Below, piece by piece: positions 25,001 to 37,493 of a stretch of DNA of 64,000 bases (its first letter is position 1; every line of letters begins with the position of its first letter). The DNA comes from Thunnus maccoyii (taxonomy: Eukaryota; Chordata; Actinopteri; Scombriformes; Scombridae): the NCBI RefSeq assembly GCF_910596095.1, contig NC_056536.1, forward strand, positions 19,653,791 through 19,717,790, in the 5' to 3' direction. Below the pieces are notes generated by a model. It saw only the letters and a list, made by a program, of their open reading frames with translations. It did no database searches and had not been told where the DNA came from. Position numbers and translations under genes: made by a program.

Positions 25001-26177
25001 CCTGCAGCCTATAGCTTTATGGCTTTTGAGCTCTTGAGCTTTTGTTCCTGTCCTTTTGCATCCAAGGAGCAGAGGAGGTTTCATTCCCTGTGTTCTGTCT
25101 ATGTAAGTGCGTGTGCATTTATGTGACTTGTCTGTCTGTTTTGCTAATCCAGCCAGGGGCAAAGCCCTGTCTAAACAGCAGCTTTCTCACTGGATTGTAG
25201 AGGCTATTTCTCATGGGCTTTGTTTAAAGGGGTATCTATGAGTGAAATCTGTGCTGCAGCCAGTTGGTCATCACCGCACACTTTTGTTCGGTTTTACCAT
25301 TTGGATGTGACAGCCCCTTCAGTGGCTCATTCTTTCCTTTCTGCTGGGTCTATGATGCACTAGAGCGCAGGAGTTTGACTCCAGCTTGATGGCTGCTCTG
25401 CGGGGTTTGAGTACATGTCCTATACTATGTGTTGTACCGGGTGAATCGACTGAAAGGGAATGAAATGTTATGAATATAACTTCTGTTCCCCAAAGGAGAG
25501 GAATGAGGTACAACACTAGGTTGCCCCACTGCACAGTTGGGCTCGGTGGGATGACCGTGGTGATGGATGTATATATGTGCAGGCGGGGCCTCACATACAT
25601 CACCACAGATCTGTCTCAAATGCGTAAATAGAAGTGTCTTCAGTCAGGCCACATGGGGGCGTGATATCCCATACTATATGTGTTGTACCTCGTTCCTCTC
25701 CTTCAGGGAACAGAAATTATAGGCATAATGTTTCATTTCAAGTACTAAGTCAAAGGCCACTGGATCTGTGTTTGGTTTTAAACATAATACTATGTCCTTC
25801 ATGACTGAAAATCCTCAGACATGCATTCTGAGCATACTGTGATTGCTACACTTTCAGTATGTAACTCCTTTACAGGAAAAAAAAATTTGAATACCAGGTG
25901 TAAATGCAGTTTTATTCGGTTTGACATTTATTATTCATCATTCATTCTTCCCACTAACCTCAGATCATTGTCCCTCTCTCCCACTGTCTCATCCTCTCCT
26001 ACAGCTGAGTTTCTAGATGAAGACGTGGAGCTGCTGCAGGCCAAAGGTCACAAGGTTGAAAGGATAGATGTTCTGTCATTGGTGGAGGGCACCCGGAGAA
26101 CTAATGACCTCATCATTGGGGTGAAAGACCCCCGTAGTGCTGATGCCTCAGCCCTCACCATGTCCAACATGCCCTAG
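16038..26177 (+). CDS. ggt7: Gamma-glutamyltransferase 7 (likely without catalytic Thr)
   Basis: Exons: 16038-16257, 16589-16815, 16982-17133, 17233-17350, 17467-17534, 18043-18116, 18262-18455, 20097-20184, 20692-20819, 20923-21011, 21122-21274, 21409-21523, 21632-21769, 21941-22040, 26005-26177. They sum to 2037 nt (678 aa) and all phases match. It is a type II membrane protein: cytosolic tail with AYSPVDYMSITSFPRLPEDD, signal anchor at about 121-145, then the GGT fold (GSSVDAAITAALCLG; SGLGGGGVMLVHD; PGRLVGVPGM; TEDDFGNYS; APAPHAGVALITALSILEG; LTPSGILLNSQ). GGTs cleave glutathione after autoprocessing at a Thr; here the equivalent segment reads EEGAAAAQVMVMGPDD (482-497), with no Thr or Ser. 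The family assignment is firm; enzymatic activity is doubtful. The last intron carries a DIRS element. Confidence 0.94.
18456..20096 (+). other. ggt7: Intron 7 of ggt7
   Basis: A 1.6-kb intron between GCA/GTAAGG and TTTTTAAAG/GTGCAA. It holds the MITE-like repeat at about 19185-19545 and otherwise AT-rich DNA. No alternative exon is supported. Confidence 0.6.
19185..19545 (+). repeat. MITE-like repeat of the 'gggctgcaactaatgatta' family
   Basis: The copy opens gggctgcaactaatgatta, has an internal segment with ataaaatgtcagtaaaaggtgaaaa and agtttactgtcatag, and ends around tcaaaatagttggcgatcaatt. This is a very common teleost non-autonomous DNA transposon. A related, more diverged copy in the opposite orientation closes the window at 63695-64000. 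Confidence 0.7.
22612..22790 (+). repeat. Left inverted terminal repeat of DIRS element
   Basis: It pairs with 25550-25711 in reverse complement: ggtacagcacat..., gaatgggatatcatgcc, ggcctgactgaagacac and acatatatacatccatcacc all recur inverted on the right, with scattered substitutions. The inverted arrangement fits DIRS-group elements rather than LTR retrotransposons. Confidence 0.75.
24312..24585 (+). repeat. Short interspersed repeat nested in the DIRS element
   Basis: The copy starts ggtaaatggactgcactta(t)atagc and includes ctcaaagcacttttacac, cacgttcacccattcacac, gcaatttggggttcggtat and a tail gtgccacagctgcc. This is a widespread teleost repeat of SINE-like size. It interrupts the DIRS sequence between the RNase H and recombinase parts, so it inserted later. 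Confidence 0.75.
25550..25711 (-). repeat. Right inverted terminal repeat of DIRS element
   Basis: Reverse-complement partner of the left repeat. Just inside it, 25425-25520 has another imperfect palindrome (tgttgtacc ... ggtacaaca), comparable to the internal complementary region seen near one end of DIRS elements. Confidence 0.7.
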
Positions 26178-27330
26178 TGCACCCCCCCCCCCCCCCCTAT
26201 ATTCAAACAATGAAACTTTGAGTAGCAGCTAGTTTTTGGCCTGTGGGGTACTGAAGAGTGTTACACTCTGAACATATATATCAGGTGTCCTGGTGTAAAT
26301 AAATGGATTCTTTGCACGAATGAGCAGATATAAAATAAGCAATGATGCCACACAGTGAAGCCACCATTTAAAACACGTGCATGGTCCTCTGCGCATTCAC
26401 TCCACCTTTCTGCTTTACAATTCTTCCACTACATTTAACCATTCCTCCTAATAACATATAAGATCACATAGAAAAGGGAAGAAGGAAATAATATTTAAAC
26501 CAGTGATAAAGCCAGGCATTGTCACACGTGGAACAGACTATCCTAAACTGAACAGAGGCTCAACCATTTACCCTCCTGCTTTTTATATGGTGTTTAGCAG
26601 TGGTTAGATGTTGTTTGGTACAGTGACTGGAGTTTTAACTGTTGCGAACAATCAATAGCTCCTTGGGACCATTTGGTGCGTGTTAAGACTAACACATTAA
26701 AAATATGCCACAGAAATATGATAAGAGCTTCACATCTAAATTGATTCCTTTAAACATGAGGATTTGCTTCAGTTCAACAGGTGTTAAATATTAGTAATGG
26801 TAAAATATGTGTATTTAGATATTTAATTTAAGATATTTTAGTTGTTGCACGATTTTGTTCCTATTTAAAGCTTGTCGCTTAAAGCATTTTTTTAGAGTGG
26901 GGATACTTGTTTTTAGAATGGGAACAATCAGGATCTTTAAAGATAAACTGAATGTAATCTGTCTATTTTTATATGAACGTTTGATTTCTACTGTTGTATC
27001 ACAATGCATACAAACAGACATTTTAGAAAAGGCTGTTATGTTTATTTTTTGTGTATTTGTGAAATTATTTTAGGTAGTGTATTTGAAGTAAGAACAAATA
27101 GCTTTTGTAAAGCATTGCATTCTAAAAATGGTTTCGATTTGAGTCCAGAATGGCCAATGCTGACTGATCAAACTTTACTGTCTGTGTTGTTGGGTACTAG
27201 TGCAATATGGCTATTGATGCTTGTTTTCTGTACTGTAGAGTACCAGCACACATTTGCACAACACCTGATGTTTTATTCCATGTGCATTTGTTTTTAATAA
27301 AAATAAGCACCGTCCAAACCCAAGAAATAA
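26178..27330 (+). other. ggt7: 3'UTR of ggt7
   Basis: AT-rich sequence with two candidate ends: AATAAA at 26298-26303 (short form, about 120 nt after the stop) and AATAAA at 27296-27301 (long form, about 1.1 kb). A third hexamer lies near 27326. Open frames inside (26855-27073, 27004-27297) are not considered coding. Confidence 0.5.
26182..26197 (+). repeat. C16 homopolymer in the ggt7 3'UTR
   Basis: Sixteen consecutive C residues begin five bases after the TAG stop codon (26175-26177). Runs like this are unstable and may also be length-miscalled; in RNA they can bind poly(C)-binding proteins. Confidence 0.6.
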
Positions 27331-27880
27331 AATGTTTGCACACATCCTAAGAATGAAAAATGTTTTCCCCTTTGTTCCTCCTTACACGGGCATTTTGAGC
27401 ATCTGACCTACTGTAGAATGATTAAGTAGCTTGCTGCATTCAGACACTAGCAGTTGAGGGTGGGTGACTGATAGGAGTTTTGAAAGTGATGTATTTTATA
27501 AATCCCACAGTCTATTGCTTATTGTTATTAATTATAAATGCCAGGTATCGATGAAAGGACACACTGATCAAGAGTCTGCTGTATACATTTATATGTAAGC
27601 TTTGAACAGTAAGTGTGTATTTAAGTGGGATCAGAGTCATCTTTATTAGCCAAGTATGTTACCATACAGGGAATATGACTCCAGTTTAGTGACTCTAAAT
27701 GTACAAGATAACACTTTATAGTTTAAACACAAATGTGTGGGATGATATAATGCTAGGAGCCCGTATTTTATATTTACATTGACAAATACCTGGTTTAAAG
27801 GGTGAAGTACTCAAAAAAAATTTAAATAAAAAAAAATAAAAAGTTTCAAACTCTTCCTCATGTAGGGCTTTATTTTGAAA
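27331..27880. other. Short intergenic spacer ggt7-ncoa6
   Basis: About 0.5 kb without a recognisable gene. A-rich stretches lie at 27810-27845. The ncoa6 first exon probably begins at about 27.9 kb, so the two genes lie close head to tail. Confidence 0.5.
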
Positions 27881-27884
27881 AGCA

Positions 27885-28007
27885 AAGCCGGAAGTATTCT
27901 TCATTCTGGTTAGCTCAACGCCGTTTTGACTTGTGATTCATGTTTTGTTAGCTAATCTGGCTAGCAGATGTCGTCTGGTTGAATTTATTTTCTGATGAAT
28001 ATATGTG
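27885..28007 (+). other. ncoa6: Putative 5' non-coding exon 1 of ncoa6
   Basis: The segment ends ATATGTG/GTAAGG at 28007/28008, a good donor. The acceptor TTTCAG at 28860-28865 opens the exon with the start codon. The 5' end is not defined by the sequence. Confidence 0.4.
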
Positions 28008-28905
28008 GTAAGGCTTTTGCCCATTTCATGCGTAATATACTGTTGATTATATATAGTAAGTTCAAGCTAGCAAAAGTGAAAGTTAATAAGTTATTTTCCA
28101 ATGCATTCATGATGAATTACCTGCAGTGCTAACCAGCTAACTTTGCTAACGTTTGCTAATTGGAGCTTGCGAAGAAGCCAGCAGGACCCGCCTTGACATG
28201 GCTTTTATCCTCTTTCATAGCAGCATGTGCTTAAAACGCATTAATTTGAGTTGTAAATAATGTTCATATCGGCATATAAATGCACGGTGACATGGGTAAC
28301 GGACTATTTGTGCTCTCCCTGCCGATCGCTTCACATTAGCTTACGTTTGCGCTAAGGCCCGAGCTAAGTTACTGCTGGGCCGATCATGTTAACCAAGCTG
28401 CCCACTGTTTATGGTAGTGAATTTATTCAGTGTATTTGACATTAATGCACATCACACAACAGCTAAGAGACCCTTGACCACCCATAGTCCCTTTAATAAT
28501 TGTTTGACATGTCTCTACTGTACGTGCTGCACCACCGGTCATCGAGATGTCACTAACAAACAGGGTACTATGTTTTTAACGTTAGCTATCCGGTGATAAC
28601 GTCATCTATTCACTGGAATTGAAGAACTAATTAACACATTTTATGTTAGACTTTGTCTCACCTGAGGCTTGAATGGGACAACCTGTAACAAAAATGTTGT
28701 AGCTGTCTATTTATTCAGTATACGAGCAACTATACAAGTTAGTTTTTATTGCTCAAATCCTGCTTGTATCCACTTTACTTAAACATCTCTGTCATTTCTT
28801 TACCGTGACAATGGTGGCTTATATGATTGAGTTGTGATCTATGTCTCTCTTATGTGGAATTTCAGCATAAAACGGTTAAAACGCCACTCCTAGTAAGAGA
28901 GGAGG

Positions 28906-31900
28906 ATGGCGCATCGACGCACCCCACCTCAGCTGTCCCAGAGGACGGAGTACCTGGAAGCTGATAATGACTCCGACAGGGACTCTGGTGTTGGCGATGA
29001 TGCAGGAGAGGATGCTGACAGTTGCCATGGAAGCGCAGTAATAGAGGAAGAGACAGTCAACAAGCAAGATGGCACAGAAGAAAACAGCAAGGAGGGAGAC
29101 GATTTTACAGTGTTTGTTGCCTTTCAAGGGAATATGGAAGATGAGGACTTCACACAAAAACTTGACACTGTCCTCAGTGGTATACCTAACATGCTTGATA
29201 TGGGTTAGTTTAATTTTGTTTAATTTTCTCTTAGTGTTGGAATAAGTCAGTACAGTTGGTGTTTGAAGACACCCTGCGTCCATACAAACAAACAAAGTGC
29301 AGTTGTCTACCAATGGCGATTGTACAGCTCTCACTGTCAATCTGGGAGACTTAATTTGCTGTTGAGAAAGCATTCATCCCCTTGGACATTTCTATGTTTT
29401 ATTGTTTGCAACATTTAATCACAGTAGATGCAATTAGTTTCATTGACACTGGTTAATAAAAGATGATTTACCTTACTGCACACCAAGAGATATTCAGATC
29501 CTAAGAAACATTCTTATTTCCTTACACTGTAAGGTTCTTTTGACTAAATTAGTCAGAAAGTTATTTCTTAATTCCATGGTCTTCATTATGTTGATTTCCC
29601 AGGAAAGTGACTCATCGTTGGGCTTTCCAGATACAGCAATGTCCCACTCTAAAAACAACAGCCTGCACCAGTGGTTATGTAGGCATGTCATAATTAACGT
29701 GATGAATACCTCTATCACTTATTTTGTATTTACATTTGTATCTAATCAAGATCAATTTATGGAGATTTGTTTTCACTTTGACATTGAAGAATCTCTTTTT
29801 CTCTTAGAGCCATTGTGATTCAGTATTGTGAAACAATAACAAGGGGGTGCACGAGTTCTACAGGAACTGTAAATGTACATTTGAAACATGACCCATTTCC
29901 ATTGGATATTCCAGCAACAGTCTTCTATTTCTATCCATTTCTAATTAATAATGTCTAGAATTTTTCACACTGTAATTCCAACTTGTATCCATTCATATTC
30001 TCTCTCTTAGGCTCAGAGAGGCTGCAGCCACAGCATGTAGAGCCATGGAACAGTGTGCGGGTTACCTTCAACATTCCTCGGGACGCTGCAGAGCGACTCA
30101 GACTGTTGGCCCAGAACAACCAGCAGCAGCTCCGAGAACTGGGGATTCTCTCCGTGCAGATAGAAGGTAACAGCACAGCCTTCAAAATGGGATGCAAGAG
30201 AAAATTGGCCACATGCAAGAATGTTTTCCTATTCTTATCCTTAATCTACCTTACTTTTTTCCATGAGGCTTGCTTGTATGAGTGTTTCAAGTCAGATTCA
30301 CGAAACTCTCAACTGTTGAGTGCTGATATTCCCTCTGTTGATGTTCAGGGGAAGGGGCCATTAACGTGGCTGTGGGACCAAATAGAGGACAAGAAGTTAG
30401 AGTGAATGGACCAATTGGAGCACCTGGCCAGATGAGAATGGATGTTGGTTTTCCAGGTCAACCTGGTCCAGGTATAAGTTAACTGAATTGATTTCACAAG
30501 TTCACTATAAATAAACTAAACTGAAACTGTGCTTTAATTTTGGTTAGTTGTTCCTTTAATAGTAGTTGTTACGATCACCATTTTTGTGCTAATTATGTGA
30601 TATAGATAGTGGTAGTTAATATGCAAACATTCATTGTTTTTCTCTGCTTAATTTATGACAAATGTGCATCCATAAAAACATGAAATGAAAATTTGTAAAG
30701 GCAAACATTAGTTGAATGTATGCTTGTTTGTTTTTATTTCTTCTTTTCATTAGTTTGTCATAGCCATTCAGTAGTTATTTTTTTATCCAGTCTTGTGCCA
30801 TTTTATCACCTGACAATAATCACTCACTTGGTAAATATTAGTTATTGTTTACACAAAATGCTTTAATATGCACATATTTCCATAAGGAGGGGTGAGGATG
30901 GCTAATCCGTCAATGGTTCCCCCTGGACCTGGCATGGCAGGTCAGGCTATGGTACCAGGCAGCAGTGGACAGATGCATCCTCGTGTTTCAAGACCGTCTT
31001 CACAGACAGGTTCAGGTCTTAATTTTTTTTTTAAAAATGATGCATGTTGTAATTTTGAATATGGTGTGTCTTGGTCAGTGCAATAATGGAAACACTCTCT
31101 CACAGATGTGATGGATCCAATGATGCCAGGTATGTCAGTTCAGCAGCAACAGCAACTCCAGCACCAACAGACTGGTCCCCATGGCTCAGGCCCTATGCCT
31201 CCTCAGGCCACCCATCACATGCAGGCTATGCAGGCTGGAAGACCACTCAACCCTGCTGCACTGCAGCAGCTACAACAACAGCATCACCAACAGCAACAAG
31301 CCCAACAGCAAGCACAGCTCTCTCAGCTTGGACCTAGACCTCCATTCAACCCATCAGGCCAGATGGCTGTGCCTCCTGGCTGGAACCAGTTGCCCTCTGG
31401 AGTCCTCCAGACACCAGCCGCCCAAGGAGGCCCTGCCTGGAGGAAGCCTCCACCCCAGGCCCAGATGGTTCAGCGCCCTCCTTCCCTTGCTACAGTTCAG
31501 ACTCCCAGCCACCCTCCGCCCCCTTATCCATTTGGCAGCCAGCAGGCAGGACAGGTATTCAATGCAATGGGACAGGGACAATTACAGCAGCAACAGCAGG
31601 CAGGAATGGGTCAGTTTGCTGCTCCCCAGCCTAAAGGCCCACAGGCTGGCCCTGGAGGTGTTGCAGGACAGCCCAGACCCCCTCCACCACTTCCACCAAC
31701 TTCTGGACCGCAGGGCAACCTCACTGCCAAGTCTCCAGGTTCCTCCTCGTCTCCTTTTCAGCAGGGTTCACCTGGGACTCCACCCATGATGGCTCAGAGA
31801 CCTACAACTCCACAGGGTTTTCCCCAGGGTGTTGGTTCACCAGGAAGAGCAGCCCTCGGCCAACAGGGTAACATGCAACAAGGATTCATGGGAATGCCCC

Positions 31901-34900
31901 AGCATGGACAGCCTGGGGCCCAAGTTCATCCAGGTCAGTAACTGCTGGTAACAGTTTCTTGTTAGACTGATTGCACACAGAAGAAAAGTACATTTTTGCC
32001 AACATGAGTATTTTATCTTGAAGTAACTATAAAATTAACACTCTGATGTTGAGATAACAAAATCAATGAACACTGATTACAGGCATGCCTAAGCGTCCCA
32101 TGGGCTTTCCAAATCCAAACTTTGTCCAAGGTCAGGTGAGTGCCAGTGCTCCAGGAACCCCTGGTGGAGGATCCGGTCAGCAGCTACAGAGCAGCCAAGC
32201 GATGACTCATACAGGTAAAATGTCCTCAGCACAGAAGTGATGTAGATCTGAGGGGAAACTAAAGTTTTGGCTGAGTCATGGAAATTGAAATAGTGTGAAA
32301 TGAGAAGAGGCCAGTGCTAGATCAAGAGGCTTAATCAATATTTAACATTTTAACAGATTTGCTGTTTACACAAATGCAAACATTTTGGCAAAGATCCATT
32401 AAAGTTGGTTATTACATGGTTGTCTTAATTTAAGATTTCACTATAATATTTTAAAACTGGAATTGAACAAGTTTTGTGTTAATGGGACACTTTGTTGTTG
32501 CTCAGTTAAACAAAGAAAACTTTTTTTGGCCATTTAGGGAGCCAACATGTTGCTTTAAAACTAGAGGCCCTAATATTTTAACACTCAACTCATCTAGTCC
32601 CAGTTATACAGACTGTTGGTAGTTCACGTTTAGACTTACTGTGTTGCATTTATGTTTTGACAGCCACATTTGACACCCTGTCGCTTAACAGTAAGCAGAA
32701 GGCATAACAGCTTATTACCTGTTGTGATCCCCATATAAGTAAATTCCATATTTTTTCCCTCTCCGTTTTGCATCAGGAGCTCAGCCATCAGCTTCCACGC
32801 CAAACTCAATGCAGGGCCCACTCCATGCCCAACCCAATGCTATGGGTGTAGAAAGTAGCATGGCAGGTCTGCCCCCTGGTACAACTGCTGGGCCTAGTAT
32901 GGGCCAGCAACAGCCTGGCCTCCAGACCCAGATGATGGGCCTCCAGCATCAGGCCCAACCCGTGTCTTCCTCCCCCAGCCAGATGGTTCAAGGCCAGGGT
33001 GGAGGTCAGACTGTCCTCTCAAGGCCCCTCAGTCAAGGGCAGAGAGGTGGGATGACCCCACCCAAGCAGATGATGCCTCAGCAAGGCCAGGGGGTGATGC
33101 ATGGGCAGGGTCAGATGGTTGGAGGCCAAGGGCACCAGGCCATGCTCCTACAGCAGCAACAGCAACAAAACTCCATGATGGAACAAATGGTTGCCAACCA
33201 GATGCAAGGCAACAAGCAGGCATTTGGAGGCAAGATTCCGGCTGGGGTCATGCCTGGCCCGATGATGCGTGGCCCTTCTCCGAATGTTCCAGGTAACATG
33301 GCTCAGTTCCAGGGCCAGGTTGGCCCACAGCAGATGACTCCACAACAGCAGCAGCAAATGGCTCAACTCCAACAACAGCAGTTACAACAGCAGCAACAGC
33401 ACCAGTTACAACAGCAACAGCTACAGCAGCAGCAACAACACCAACAGATGAGCCAGCAACAGCCACAACAGGTTCCCATTGCTGGCAATCCTAATCAAGT
33501 GATGGGCATGCACGGGCAACAGATGAGGCTACCTGCTGGTCATCCTCTTATCCAACAACAGTTGCAACAGCAGCAGCAGTTACAGCAACAGCAGAAACAA
33601 CAGCAACAGGCCATGTTGCAACAGCAACAACAACAGGCAGCTCAACAACACCAACATCCTTTGGGAGATCCTAATAGTGGGACAGGGGAATTGGGGGTTC
33701 AACAGATGGTCCCTGATATGCAGGCACAGCAGCAGCAAGGCATGATGCCTGGCCCTCAGCACATGCAGATGGGAAATGGTCACTTTGCAGGTCATGGCAT
33801 GAACTTCAACTCACAATTCCCAGGTCAGATGCCAATTGGGGGACCTTGTGGACAGGCAGGTGGTTTTCCTGTCAGCAAGGACGTAACACTGACAAGTCCA
33901 CTGCTGGTCAATCTGCTGCAGAGTGATATCTCAGCCAGCCAGTTCGGGCCAGGAGGAAAACAAGGAGCAGGTGGGGGCAATCAAGCCAAACCCAAAAAGA
34001 AGAAACCAGCACGCAAGAAGAAGCCCAAAGATGGAGAGGGACAACAGCAAGTAGAGGGACTTGGGTAACAATTTGTATTTAATACAGTTTTGTTTTTTCC
34101 ATTTTGGCAGCAAGAGTTGAAGTAAGTTGTATCACTGTTACATTAATATTTTGATTTAACTTTATCTTTTTATTCTCTCTTTCCTAGTGGTCTTGATGTG
34201 GCTGGTGGTATGGAAGATTCTGAACTGCCAAATCTGAGTGGTGAACAGAGTTTGGGACTAGACAACACGGGCCCAAAACTCCCTGATTTTCCCAACCGGC
34301 CTGCAGGTAAATGACATTGAAATAATCAGTTTTGGGGGGGCAGCAATGGAGACGGCTGTGTCTTTGATAATTTCTGCTGAAATTTGGTTTAAAATTTTAT
34401 TTAGGCGCTCTACACAGGATGCAAAATTAACTTTTTTGTCCACCGACCAAATGGCTAGTGAATGTTCAAATTTTACCAGCCACTCAATAGATTACCATTG
34501 TTTTTTGGCTGATGAGTGAAGCAAATCTACCAGCCACTTGCATATTTTACCAGTATTTGGCTGGCAGCTGGTGTTAATTTTGTGCCCCAGCTCTACACCC
34601 CAAAAAAGGCTACAAAATACTGCTCTAAGTTTGTTATTTCCACATTTCCTTAGTTTAGTTTTGGTATTGTCATGCCAATGACCAACAATTTGCGAAAGTA
34701 TAAATTCACTGGAAGAACCTCCACTGCAAAGTCTAAAGCCATAAGTTCGAGTGTTTCATCTACTGGGAGCAGCAGCGATTCCCACCCACCAGATAACCAA
34801 ATGGAAGCAGCAGATCTGAAAGTCGAAATCCTCATCTCGTTGAAAAAAGACATCACTATACTGTTAAGGTTGGAGCTAAAGACTGCTGGCTAAGGAATTT

Positions 34901-37440
34901 GAGGCTGTCAAATCCAAACTACACGCAGTAAAAACAGAAGTAGCAAATAATGCTGCAACAATTCGCTTCAATGTGGAGACGATGAAAATAACCATATCAG
35001 CAAGGGAGTGTGGGTTAGTATCATTCTCAGACAACGTGACTTCACTACAAACCAAGACAGGTAAGCTCGAGACAGAGGTAACCAGTCCATGGGGAAAATG
35101 CCTTGACATGGAGGGAAGGATGAGGTGTTCCAACATACGAATACTAAATGTCCCAGAGACACTCCAATCGCAGCCTCCAAACTACTAAAAGAAATTTTGA
35201 ACATGGACAAAGACGTTCTGATCGACAAATCACACAGGGATCTCAAGGCAAGGAAACCAGCCCCATGTCACTGTGGCGAAAGTACATTATTACCAAGGCT
35301 GTGTCGAGGTCCTTCGCTGTGCCAGGGAGTCCGCTCCTCTCCTCCCCAGGAACTGCCATCTCCATATTCCGGTATCCCCCCCCCCCACCACCACCACCAC
35401 CACCACCACCACACCCAAGTGTTGCACAAGCTAGATCTGCATTCAGTGAAGTCAAGCGACAGCTCCGTGGATGAGAAGACATTTGGTGTGGCCTTTCCTA
35501 TCCAGCACAACTCCGCATCACACATGGTGGAACAGACAGTTTCAAAGCCCAGAGGACGCCATTGTTTATGTGAAAACCAAAATCCTACAAGAAACACCAA
35601 AGGACTGACCATGATTCAAATAAGAGTGATTCAGTGTCACATCAGAGTTCTGTTGATGCTGACCTCTCTGGTGAGTAAACAATGTACACTGTGACTACAA
35701 AAGTTATAATTTTCACCCATTTGATTTGTTGATTGTGTCGAATGTGGACAACACATATAATCTATCTATCTATCTATATAATTTTTTTTTCCCTCCCTTT
35801 TTCTTATGTTTACAGTTGTTAAGACATATCACTATAGCTGGTCAGAGTATGATACCTTACCCTTTTTATGGATAACATATGGTGTAATTAGGCATTTTAT
35901 TTTTTTAACCATTACTTTTTGTTTGACTTTCATATTGAGATATCACAGACGTTACGAACATTGCCAATTCAGCAGTAAATTATGTCAAAGGAAGGAAGAT
36001 GAATGTCAGCAACACTTATTACTGGCCACCCTTTGTTTTTCATCATTGTTCTCTTATGACACTTACATTTACTTAGCCATGCAACTCTGGCTGGTGGATA
36101 TGTAATACTTTTCATTCCTGTAAGTTGTACAGCAACGTCACTAGGCCAATTTTTTCCTTTCTTTGATTTGACCTTAATATTAAGGAGATGGTAAACTGCT
36201 GATTTATGTTTGACATGCTTATCCATAACCAAGTGTTCAGTAAATTGATACTGGTATGGGGGTGTTATCACTGGACTGAGTCCAATATATCTAAAGACAT
36301 CTGGAGACCAGTAAACCAAACTGAGCCTAAATACAAATGTATTATTATTATCACTGCTATTATTGCTGTTCAATGTGCCTTACATTAAACAACATTCTGT
36401 ATATAGTGGGGTACTCTGTATTAGGGCTAGTGCATCCCTTCACAAGCATTTAAAAGTGTGGATACTTTTGCGAGGGCTTTGGGAGTCACCTTGTTCTGGT
36501 AGGTGATGGGGGTTGGACATATTGAGGGGTCCTTTCAGCCTTCTAGAAAACTCAAGTTTGTTAAATCTCAATAAGCCTTTAATTTTTTCTTCTATTAAAT
36601 AAGATCATGGTTAATTTACATTTTCCAAGCGGATCAGCCAGTTGCGATGTGACCTTTGTCAGCTGGAATGTCAAATCTTTAAATCACCCTGTTAAACGTA
36701 AAATGGTACTATCTTATCTGGAAAAAACTTAATGTAGGGATAGTCTACCTTCAGGAAATGCATCTGCATTGGAAATGGAAATGCACCGCTTCACTACAAG
36801 AGGGTGTGCTCAGAAATTTTATGCTATATGGCAACTGTTTTTAACTTTATATGCAAAAAAATGAATGCCACTGATATTGCAGTTTTGTAATACTTTTTTG
36901 TGTTTCTTACCACTCATTATTATTACTTATTTTTGTTTTTTATCGTTTATTGTATCTTTTAATTTTATTTATTTATTATTATTTGTGTCTCACCTATGAT
37001 TTTTGTCACATTGACTTTATTTATATGTACATGTAATTGTGAAATCTATTCTGTTTGATTACTAAATGATACAATAATGGCACAATAATACTGTAGTAGG
37101 GATGCAGCTCTGTTGAAGCAGAAAGATGGTGTTTATCCAACTGTATCTGTAATTTATTGTATTTTGTGTGACTTTAAATACCAAGAAAAAGACCTTGAGC
37201 AAAAAGAAATAATCAGTTTTGGGCAATTATTTTGTACCTCCATTCAAGTGCCAATTCTTAAGTTGTATAAACCTTCCAGTATTCTTTACTTTATCTGTCT
37301 TGTATTTATGTACCCCTGCACTATCCCTAGGCTTTCCTGGCCAACCTGGAGACCAGAGAGTATTGCAGCAGGTACCCATGCAGTTTATGCAGCAGCAGCA
37401 ACAACAGCAGCAACAACAGCAGCAGCAACAGCAACAACAA

Positions 37441-37493
<53 letters not shown>

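Larger units (their letters stand above)
22612..25711 (+). mobile_element. Decayed DIRS-type tyrosine-recombinase retroelement
   Basis: Inverted terminal repeats: left about 22612-22790, right about 25550-25711. Both carry the elements gggatatca, cctgactgaagaca, gatgtatgtg(a)gg and catatatacatccatcacc in opposite orientation. In between, + strand frames read like fish DIRS proteins: a gag part (DRAVYLDEPVSAQGLFGQSL and on, about 23600-23790), an RNase H-like part (FSRAEVDLFAPGANTHCPLF, about 23850-24110; RRDLLSQAGGEVIHS, about 24155-24195), and a tyrosine recombinase part (WWVFEQWCQDRN, about 24630; SWDLALVLEALYGPPFEP, about 24780-24830; SWSSPHTFVRFYHLDVTAPS near 25265-25320). Most of the reverse transcriptase is missing and frames are broken, so the copy is dead. 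It lies sense to ggt7 in its last intron. Confidence 0.85.

Noticed and set aside
31181-31789. A 202-codon + frame overlapping ncoa6 exon 5
   Set aside because: It is out of frame with the conserved ncoa6 text (frame of 31108-31941), so it is a shadow.
35125-35694. A 189-codon + frame and the matching poly-Gly minus frame (35243-35482)
   Set aside because: They cross L1-like ORF1 text in several frames and a CCA microsatellite; not a host gene.
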